Of a stretch of DNA of 64,000 bases, positions 55,937 through 64,000 are shown piece by piece. Source of the stretch: Haematococcus lacustris (lineage: Eukaryota > Chlorophyta > Chlorophyceae > Chlamydomonadales > Haematococcaceae). The stretch is taken from the NCBI GenBank assembly GCA_030144725.1, contig JASKMD010000008.1, forward strand, positions 12,488,160 to 12,552,159, given 5' to 3'. The notes under the pieces are model-generated. The model saw only the letters and a program-made list of their open reading frames with translations, ran no database searches and was not told the origin of the DNA. How positions within the stretch are numbered: position 1 is the stretch's first letter; each line of letters starts with the position of its first letter. The position numbers and the translations under genes were made by a program.

Positions 55937-56376
55937 CAGTAGCTATGCAGCGCACCCGCCAGTTCATGAGGAGCCGCTGGTCAAACTATAAGTCGCTGGT
56001 CAAACGCATCGCCACAACTCACTAGCTGCTCCGCTCTTCAAGCAATCAACTATCGAAGCTCTAGCATAACAAAATGTTGCTTATGTAAACATATGGATCG
56101 TCGATTAAGCGGGCGCATTGCGCGCTGCGTCGTCGTCGACATCACAGTTCTGCTGCTGCTGCTAGCATCTTCATGTTCCCGACCTCGCGAACGAATGGCA
56201 CCAAGGCCAGCAAAACTGCCGCCTAGGTCGGTCCTGCACCAAGTTCTGCACAAAACTGCAACTGCCCGACACCCCCGCCCCGACCGACAATGTCATACGC
56301 CCGGCCATCGCAAAACGCCATAGCCTACTCAAGGCGGCGGCAGCTGCCGGACACCGTGTCCAGTTGAGTTACACGG
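55937..56376. other. Short spacer between C2CD3-type and cyclophilin genes
   Basis: 440 bp must hold the C2CD3-type promoter and the cyclophilin 3' UTR (both genes on -). An E-box-like motif or TATA is not evident. On the - strand TGTAA occurs a few bases after the cyclophilin stop (56368-56372), probably too close to act. Confidence 0.5.
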
Positions 56377-59300
56377 TTAGGCCAGTGTGGGCCCGTTCTT
56401 GAGGTACTGCTGACCGTCCACGACCTTGATGTAGTTGATTTTGTCCCCCACCTTCATAAAGCCCAGGTTGTCCTGGCCATTGGTAACGTATCCAAACACC
56501 GAGAAGCGGCCGTCTAGCAAGTTGGCACCCACTGGGGTCAGCTCGCTGTCCTTCAGCAGGAAGAACACCTGGGCAGCAAGGGCAGGCCGAGGGGGAGCTG
56601 GTGGGCAGGGCTGACTGCTTATGATGACGCAATTGACTCACCACAGACAAGCCTGCACAGCTGCATGCAGTCTTACTGTAGCCTGGTAGCTTTGGCGCCA
56701 AACACCGACCCACCCGCTTGCCCTAGCCCACCTGGCTGGATGCTGAGTTGTTGTCAAACTCGTTACGCGCCCAGGCCAGCGTGCCAAAGGCATTAAAAGG
56801 CAGCACCGGCTGGTCGTTTGCCCGACCCAGGTCCTCCAGGGAAAACTCGTAGATGGGGGCGGCATCCCCCTGCACCCTGATCTCTATGGGGATCCTGCAC
56901 CCAGAGAGAAAGGCAGGGAGGCAGGGCAGACAGGCGCCACATAGTAAGGGCGAAGGGAGACGCTGCGCTCACACCTGACCCTCATCCTCAGCCCCGCTTG
57001 CACCCTGGTCTCTACTCCCTCTCCTGGCCCCCACCCTCTCACCTAACCCATGTCACCCCCTCCCTGCCTTCCTAATCTCCCTGCCTTCCCAACCTCCATG
57101 CCTCCCCCTGCACACTGCCTGGGTGCAAGCCCTAGTTTCCACCCCACCCCTGCCTCCCCCCCACCCCCCTGTGCCTGGGCCCGTGCCCCGGTCTCGCTGA
57201 CCTGCGTATCTTGCCTGTGGCGGGGTCCACGAAGCCGTCCTCCGGCCCCTCAGGGTCGCCTGTCTGCACCACAAAGCCGTCGCTGCGCTGCACGTCCATG
57301 CCGTCGTAGAACTTGCGCAGCACCAGGTCCATGAAGCTGCCGGCGCTCACGGGGGCGTTCAGGCCATCCAGCACCACTGTCATCAGCACGGTGGCGGGCT
57401 TGCCCTCAGGCGTCTCATTCAATGTCACACTCATCTCTAGAGTGGCCCGGCCCTGTGCAAGGGAGGGAGGGAGGGAGGGAGGGGCAGGTGAGGGGGGCTG
57501 GAGGGGGCAGTGAGGGGTGCCGGGTGATGCTTGGCTGGAGGGAGGGGAAAGGAAGGGAGGGATCAAGGTAGGAGGCACACAAGTGGAGAAGGAGGGGGAA
57601 GAGGGGGAGGGGAACAAGGAGGGTTGGGGATGGGGGGAGGGGAAGAGGAAGAGGAAACCTCAAGGCCTTACCAGCAGCTGTGGCATATCCTTGTACTCCG
57701 CAGGCACTTCAAAGGGGAAGCCCTTCACCATGGCCTCCTCAATGGTGCTGACATAGGTCAGGGCCTCACGCTGCTTGATGGGCACCTGGGCAGGGGAGGA
57801 GGTCAAGAGGGTGGTGCTGAGAGCCAAGCACGTCAAGCAAGCAGTCAGCAGGCGGGTGTATGGGCCCGCCAGGTGCATGGGCCCGCCAGCAGGTGTGTGA
57901 TCAGGGGGCTGCAGGGGAGGGGGAGAGGGGTGTCCAGGGTGAGTAGGGGAGTGAGGTGGTTTGTTTGGTAGTTGGGCTGGTGTGTGGTGGACGCACTGCT
58001 TGCTTGTCTTTGGCTTCCACAATGGAGGCGAACTCGGTGAGAGACTGGTCCAGCTGCTGCAGGGCAGCCACTCCCTCGGCCTGCACCAGCAGACAGGCCC
58101 AGGGGGAGCACCAGGTTCGACTTGGCTCGCCCACTGCCTGGTTTCCAGCGCAAACTGACACGCCGCAGGGTCAAACCCTCAGGGTCAGAGCTCAGGTCCA
58201 GGGCCATAGCTCAGGGACGTGAGCACCCAGGTCAGGTCAGGTCAGGTCAGGTCAGGTCAGGTCAGGTCAGGTCAGGTCAGGTCAGGTCAAGGCAGGGAAA
58301 AGGCGCAGGCTGCAGCTGAGCGGAGGAGGAGCAGGGGATCCAGGACTGTTCACCTTCTTGTCTGGTGCAAAGTCTGCAATGATGGCATCCTTCTTGCTGT
58401 TCAGGGTGCCCTGGGCGCTGCGCACTGCCTGCAGAGCAGGCCAGAGCAGTCAGGCTGTTGGGCGGGAGGCAGGCAGGTGCAGGCCCCACCCTCTGACCCC
58501 AGCGGGGACATCCTAGGTCGAGCATCTGGTCAGCCAGCCCTTACAGCTGCTACCATGCTGCCATAACTGCATATGCATCTTCCACATCTCCCCTGCCTGC
58601 ACACCTCCCCACCATACTAACCTTGGCCTGCCTGCATGCCCCCTCACCCCTCCCTCCCTCCCCCTCTGCCTGCCAGCCCACACTGCCTGCCCCCTGCCTT
58701 GACGCTCTCTCTGCCTCTTCACCAGCCTCCACCCCTACCTGCCCCCTGCCTGCCCCCTGCCTGCCCCCTGCCTGCCCCCTGCCTGCCCCCCAGCCTGCCC
58801 CCAGCCTGCCCCCTGCCTGCCCCCTGCCTGCCCCCTGCCTGCCTCCTGCCTGCCCCCTGCCTGCCCCCTGCCTGCCCCCTGCCTGCCCCCTGCCTGCCCC
58901 CTGCCTGCCCCCTGCCTTACCCCCTACCTGCCCACCTGCCTGCCTCCCAGCCTGCCCCCCAGCCTGCCCTCCTGCCTGCCCCCTGCCTGCCCCTTGCCTG
59001 CCCTCCTGCCTGCCCCCTGCCTGCCCCCTGCCTGCCCCCTGCCTGCCCCCTGCCTGCCCCCTGCCTGCCCCCTAGCCTGCCCCCAGCCTGCCCCCAGCCT
59101 GCCCCCTGCCTGCCCCCTGCCTGCCCCCCAGCCTGCCCCCCAGCCTGCCCCCCAGCCTGCCCCCTGCCTGCCCCCTGCCTGCCCCCTGCCTGCCCCCTGC
59201 CTGCCCCCCAGCCTGCCCCCTGCCTGCCCCCTGCCTGCCCCCCAGCCTGCCCCCAGCCTGCCCCCAGCCTGCACTCACTCTGGCCACAGGGCCCAGGTTC

Positions 59301-60259
59301 TTGGAGCCAGGGATGCGCAGCGCCTCACTGATTCCCTCGAGGTCACGCTGTGCAGGCAGGCGCCAGGGCAGGCAAGGGTCAGCAAGCAGGGGCGAGCGGG
59401 GGGACAGGGACGGGAAAGGAGCCCATGAGCATCAAGAAGGCCACAAAGAGCAGTCAGGGCAGGTAGCAATGTATACCCGGTTGTACACTTTGGCACTTGC
59501 CATAACGCATCAAGGCACACGGGCTATTGGCAACTCACTGCCGGCGCAGTGTGAGCTCCAGTGCCATGGGTGGGTTAAGGCATGGCTGCCGTGCACACTA
59601 ACCATAGCGCACATGGAGCATTACCATGGAGCATCACATGTAATTGTTTGGTAGCTCAACCCGGGGCTCAGGTCAGTGTATGTCAAGGAAGGGGCAGGGC
59701 ACAAGGGCAACAGCAGGGCCACAGTGTTTGGGGCAGAAGCTGCGAGGGCGGTGTATGGGTGTGTGGTGCATGTCCAAGGCTGTTGGCTGCTCTACCTGGA
59801 TCTCTCGAATGGGCTTGTTGTTGATCGGCAGGGCGTTACGCAGCAAGGTGGTGGCGTTCTTGATTGGGTCACCCGCTGTTAGCATGGCTTCTGCTGGTGG
59901 TGCAAACTGCAAGGCGGTAACGGAAGACCAGCAGGGTAGCATGGTTGCAACAAGCCACAAGTCGGACTGCGCTTTTCCTGCAAGCATGTGTGGCTGTGCA
60001 CCTGCAGCGACATCGTGCTCATGCCCACGATGGACGCAGTGGCGATGCCCAGAGATAGCTTGCTGAGCCATGACTGTTCCGCGACGGGGCCCACAACTGG
60101 GGCGTCAGTGTTGGAAGCACTTTTGCGGATCTCTGTTGATGCGCTAGGGATGCCTGACTGGTGCTTGTCAGAATAGCACATCGTGCGGGTGGGCACGCGA
60201 GTTGAAGACCGGCCATTCTGCGCGCAATGCGATGCGATGGAGCTCCGCTGTAGCAGCAT
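56377..60259 (-). CDS. CYP38: Thylakoid lumen cyclophilin, CYP38/TLP40 type
   Basis: Nine exons, all in phase, give 438 aa: 60259-60002, 59906-59796, 59347-59279, 58428-58354, 58080-57997, 57785-57672, 57452-57202, 56894-56732, 56568-56377. The protein has a Ser/Arg-rich transit peptide, then a hydrophobic lumen-targeting stretch (LSLGIATASIVG) ending at FAPPAEA. The helical N-domain begins PIKNATTLLRNALPINNKP. The cyclophilin domain has VLDGLNAPVSAGSF, FYDGMDVQRSDGFVVQTGDP, LPFNAFGTLAWARNEFDNN, SSQVFFLLKDSELTP, NLLDGRFSVFGYVT and KVGDKINYIKVV. CYP38 is needed for photosystem II assembly; plant CYP38 has little or no isomerase activity. Length is close to the plant protein. The start is the first Met giving a transit peptide; an upstream Met at 60409 is in frame but less likely. 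Confidence 0.93.
58229..58288. repeat. (GGTCA)n pentamer array in CYP38 intron
   Basis: About 11 units of AGGTC in the intron between exons 5 and 4. Confidence 0.95.
58735..59270. repeat. CTGCCTGCCCC minisatellite in CYP38 intron 3
   Basis: More than 45 units of an 11-base repeat (CCCCCTGCCTG, with CCCAGCCTG variants) fill the intron almost up to the donor at 59278. Frames through it are open for long distances but encode only Pro/Ala/Cys repeats. Confidence 0.95.
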
Positions 60260-61734
60260 TGCGTTGCGTGGGAGTGAAGTGAGGGAACTGTTTGCAGGCA
60301 GATAACGTCGCGGACTTCGGATGACGAGGAATTCCTCAAGTTTCGTAACTAGATGGTTGATGTGGTATTGGGAAACCCATGATGAATAGCTGGCAGCATA
60401 TCGGAGCATACTGTGAAGAGTTCCTAGTATGTTCCTTGCAGCATTTCAGTGTTTCTCCGCCCACCCACCAGACACCTCTGGTCACCCCGGCCATTGGCCC
60501 CGCGCCGTTTCTATCCGCTCAGTGAGGTTATCCCATCGCTGACTCAGTGCCTCACAGCGGCGCCGCAGGAGGGTTTAAGGCTTGCAGCTCTATTGTACTG
60601 CATTGTCAAGTGGCTACATGTAGTAGCGCAACGATGATACACGGCTTTCGCTTCGTCTGTGCTCGTCAGCAGACATAGCTAGACAAGATAGACAAGCGAC
60701 ATAAGGTGACGTGAGGCCGCCTCGCCGGCCGATCGGGACCGGTGGCTACGGCCGGTGCGCGGCAGACAACACGGAAACAAGTTCACGGCTTGATGAGGTG
60801 TTGCTCCACCCTTAATCAATCGACCAAGCTCGTGGAACGCGACGTGAACGCGGCGAGCAGCTGGTTGGCGGGCAGTCTTCGCCCTGATCTCGCTTCTTTG
60901 CTGCAGGCGGAGCCAACAGTGCATGGAGAGCATGGCACATGAGTACTTGGACCAGGGGGCTGGGCACCCACATGGTGGGTGGTGAATGGTGAGACAGGCC
61001 CACGCTTCCGAATGCACGCAGATGTGGGCTTGTATGCTTGTGTGTCAGGTGTCAGGTTCAGGCGACCCCAACTAACAAAAAATGACAGGAAATGATAGGA
61101 AACCGACCCCTAGTAATCAAAACGACGCCGCGTCTCAGCCTCGTGGTTTCTATTTATGTTTTGCACATGCCTGGATAGAGGACTCCGTCAGCTATGCGGT
61201 GAAACATGTATCATTAAATATTGTGCAGTGTGCTGAGTGCTAAGGCGGCTCAAATCTTGACATTCAAATGCATGCCAGTTTTGCTCATGCGGGCCTCGCC
61301 GCGACCGACCGCCGCGACTGACGTGGCCCAGTAGCCTCTGCAAACAGTCAGGGACAGTCGCCGCAGTCAAAACAATGCACATGGCACGCCAAACCGATGT
61401 AACGACGCCCCTCAACCCATGCTCGGAAGTATACAAGGCTGCTGCATTGCTTGACCGCTACGTGAGTAGTACCTACTACCTGGCCACTCGGTAAGGCCAC
61501 TCAAGGTGTGTGGGCCATTGCTACGTTACCTTGCTCGATATGTTGGGACCGAACCCTCCCGCCCGCCCTCCGCTTGCGTGTCGAGCTTGTGTCCAACTCC
61601 GCCCTGACCCCCTGCTGCTCAGCTGGAGGGGTGGACAGGTCAGCAGCTGAGGTGTGTCCGCGATCGCTTGCGCCGGCATGGCCTGACTCGCACGAGTTAA
61701 TGCGCCGCTTGCCAGTAGACGCACACTAATTCGC
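60260..61734. other. Upstream region of CYP38, no recognised gene
   Basis: This should hold the CYP38 promoter. CCAACTAACAAAAAATGACAGG with AAACCGACCCCTAGTA near 61065-61110 resembles the end motif of the LTR-like repeat, so an old fragment of that family may be present. Nothing else can be supported. Confidence 0.5.
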
Positions 61735-63510
61735 AACTGCTAATGAGACAAACGCTATCAAAAACGGTGCAGTATTGAAAGAGTAACTGCATGAAGATTA
61801 CCAACCCCATGTTGGGGCTTCCTGACTCAGGCGCTCCCAACATTCAAAAAATGGCAGTAAACCGACCCCTGGTAGTAGGACGGCTGTAACTCTGCACTCG
61901 CTGCGCCAAAATTTATGCTAGCTGGCTCAGAATGTAGCCAACCCAGTCAGCTACCTTTCACCCATCCAGAATAATTATCCAGTTAGTAGGCCGTGCAGTG
62001 CAAAGCATCAAAGTTAGTAAGTTGAACTTGAGCCGGTTCGGGGCATGCAGTCATCGCTGCGACCGCCCGCGCCGCTTAGGTTGCTCTACACGAGCATGCG
62101 CATTGGCAGAAGCAGTCGGATTGGAAAACGGTTGCGGGAATGTGGCACGAAGGCGGTTGGCAGGTGGCTGGGGGAGGTGGCCGGCACAGCCTTTGTTGCG
62201 CACTTTACAACCTGAGTTGGCGCTGGGGGGCTGTCTAACTAAGTCTCGTGGATCACCGCTTGCGCTTGGCAGCTGTCTTGGGCAGCCCCAACTCAGAAGG
62301 TGTGGTACGCTTGCGTAGCATGAAGCCAGGAGCCGGCGCTGCTGCACCTGGCTCACTACCTTGAGCCGGAGCAGCCTGCCCTTGGGTGGCGATTGCAGCT
62401 AGAGCCAGCTGATACATGTGCCGTAAATCAGGTGATGCAATAGGCCCCTGAGGCGACGCAATGGGGGGTGCCAGCATCTGCCCCTCTAGGGCTGTGCCCC
62501 ACGAGCTCCGGCCCTGCTGCTGGGGTGGCTTCTGTGGGGGAGGCTTCACACCTGCTGGCACAACTCGGCTGCACCCTCCTGCTGCTGCTGCTGCCACCCG
62601 TTGCTGGCTTGCATGGTCCCCCACATTCACCACAACCCCCCCTACACAGCAAGCAGGGCTCGGAGGGGTTGAGTTGGGAGGGGTTGAGTTGGGAGGGGGT
62701 GGGCTGGGAGGGGTGGGACTGGGAGGGGTGGGACTGGGATTGGTGGGCTGGGAGGGGTGGGCTGGGAGGGGGTGGGCTGGGAGGGGGTGGGCTGGGAGGG
62801 GTGTGTTGGGAGGGGTGGAGCTGGGAGGGGTTGGGCAGGCTTGATGAGCTGGGCTCCTGCAATGATGGGTGGAGGGGGGGCGGGCATGGTGGGTCGTTGC
62901 ATGCCATGGCCTTAAATCTGCCTAGAGAACATGATGTCACTTTCAACTTGTTACATTGATTGTTGCATGGGCTATTTAATGTGCGATTTGTTTCAATAGA
63001 TGCGCCAATGGGTCAGGAACAAACATTTTGTGGCCATTTTTCTGTGGGTGCAACGGGTGCAACACAGTGGAGGATACAGTGGAGGAGGGGGGGGGTAAGC
63101 CGGGTGATACCTTAGTGTGCGCCGACCCAGAAGGTGTATTCGGCGGAAGCGAGCGCAAAACAATGTTTCAAGCACCCCGTCTAGGCGCCCTGCACGCCCG
63201 GCAGGCATCGCGATGGGTGTTTGCCGGACATTCCATTTGTGCACAACCAGCTCACTACGCTAGTTAGATGGGGCCACAGGGATGCGGCTCACCGTGCCAA
63301 GGAGACCCTTCTCGCCGCTGTGATTTGTTCGCGGGCACATGTGGCAGTACGCGAGCAAAGAACGCAATGGCTTGCGCTGATGGTCAGATTACGCGCAATG
63401 AAGTGCAGCTGCCAATGTGACAAACGCTATCAAAAAAGATGAAGTACTGAGAGAGTAATCGCATGCATATTACCAACCCCATGTTGGGGCGGCCTGATCC
63501 TGAGTCAGGT
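61735..63510 (-). mobile_element. LTR-like repeat, inverted copy
   Basis: This is the reverse complement of the repeat at 21115-22510, moderately diverged and about 380 bp longer. Read on -, it starts near 63510 with CCCCAACATGGGGTTGGTAAT and passes GTTGCACCCGTTGCACCC at about 63050. It reaches TTGGCGCAGCGAGTGCAGAG near 61905 and at 61850-61735 repeats the opening block (CCCCAACATGGGGTTGGTAAT, then GATAGCGTTTGTC). This direct repetition of the opening block at the far end suggests terminal direct repeats. The extra internal part encodes a 126-residue Ala/Gln-rich frame (62633-62253) ending in a basic tail (LPKTAAKRKR) that looks like a nuclear localisation signal. I know no family for it. No polymerase is visible. 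Confidence 0.5.
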
Positions 63511-63592
63511 GCTTGTGTGTCAGGCAACAACAACACACAAGCTGATGTGGTGCCTTGATGTATTGTGGCTGCAGGTGGTGCCTTGATGTACT

Positions 63593-63895
63593 GTGGCTTG
63601 TGTATTGTGGCTGCAGGTGGCCAACCGGTGGGTCGCATCGCTGCCTAACCCTCGCTGCCAGAAGCTCGCTGCCAAGCACAGATTCGCTCAGTTCGTGCAC
63701 ACCGATGGAGTCGCTTTCAGCGTGATGTTCCTGCGGCCCAAGCCTGCAGGTCCACCCGCAGAGCTGCCGCGTTTGGGCAGGTACATGGACGCAGTCAACC
63801 CGCTGGTCCATCTTCATGCGGAGTGGTTGATACATGACTTGACTCCATGCATCTCCCACACCCCTACAGGTTCAAAAGTTAGCGGGCAGTCTTGA
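63593..63895 (+). pseudogene. Possible Fanzor/TnpB-like nuclease fragment
   Basis: The frame reads RFAQFVHTDGVAFSVMFLRP, then a Pro-rich linker, LPRLGRYMDAVNPLVHLHAEW, and ends LIHDLTP. In eukaryotic TnpB-like (Fanzor) proteins of algae I know the pattern TDGV followed some 40-60 residues later by a DPG motif that starts the RuvC nuclease. Here the DPG position reads HDLTP, so the frame is degenerate there or runs into an intron. A GGCTGCAG acceptor at about 63610 could open the exon. A 40-base stretch (63830-63870) recurs inverted at 11908-11947. It could instead be another transposon-encoded frame. Confidence 0.3.
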
Positions 63896-64000
63896 GTAAC
63901 GCTCTTGCCTTTCTAGCGCTCAGTATCCAGCAGTGCCTGGCGAGTCGGTGTTAACCGCTCGAGTCGTCCCGCTGGCCTGGCTGACCAAGGCTGCCCAGTG

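Noticed and set aside
58623..59428. Pro/Ala/Cys-rich open frames on both strands
   Set aside because: They are frames through the CTGCCTGCCCC minisatellite in CYP38 intron 3. The flanking exons are fixed by homology.
1..64000. Telomere repeats (TTTTAGGG or TTTAGGG types) that would place the macro-repeat at a chromosome end
   Set aside because: No run of either repeat occurs in the window.

Overview
The window looks like nuclear DNA of a chlorophycean (volvocalean-type) green alga. The evidence is GC-rich genes split by many short GT-AG and some GC-AG introns, GC-rich pentanucleotide satellites inside introns, a basal-body C2CD3-type gene next to a thylakoid-lumen cyclophilin gene, and the 3' half of a Dualen/RandI-type non-LTR retrotransposon, a family first described from Chlamydomonas. 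A Haematococcus-like alga would fit, but the species cannot be fixed from this sequence.

Repeat-rich left half (1-30.3 kb). Positions 1-13106 and 13107-21587 are two tandem copies, nearly identical where they align, of a unit of about 8 kb. Each copy carries the two halves of one DDE-like transposase, kept apart by satellites built on the 14-base palindrome CTACAGTACTGTAG, by (GGGCT)n, and by CAG/G-run and GCTGCGAG repeats. Copy A also holds a 5150-bp element (2319-7468) with arms of about 920 bp and an 8-bp target duplication; copy B still has the empty site. A second element of the same family, with the same first 17 terminal bases apart from one, lies at 22634-27655. An LTR-like repeat contains the break point of the tandem duplication and occurs again, inverted, at 61.7-63.5 kb. 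A 5'-truncated Dualen-type retrotransposon (RNase H, CCHC knuckle, restriction-like endonuclease) follows at 28.3-30.3 kb.

Gene-rich right half (30.4-60.3 kb). I rebuilt four host genes exon by exon. They are a ROOT UVB SENSITIVE (DUF647) protein on + (30462-34724, 6 exons, 633 aa), a proline iminopeptidase of family S33 on - (36192-42275, 14 exons, 459 aa), a very long multi-C2 centriolar protein of the C2CD3 type on - (45643-55936), and a CYP38/TLP40-type thylakoid-lumen cyclophilin on - (56377-60259, 9 exons, 438 aa). An unrecognised two-exon gene on + (43660-45356) has a 227-bp hAT-type MITE with a perfect 8-bp target duplication in its intron. The genes are unrelated in job (plastid/UV-auxin signalling family, peptide turnover, basal body, photosystem II assembly) and appear independently transcribed.

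Right edge (60.3-64 kb). About 1.5 kb has no recognisable gene. After it come the inverted LTR-like repeat and a possible remnant of a Fanzor/TnpB-like nuclease.

Reading frames made of satellite DNA (for example poly Gly-Leu-Gly-Trp-Ala or Pro-Ala-Pro-Pro-Arg) are not genes and are left out.
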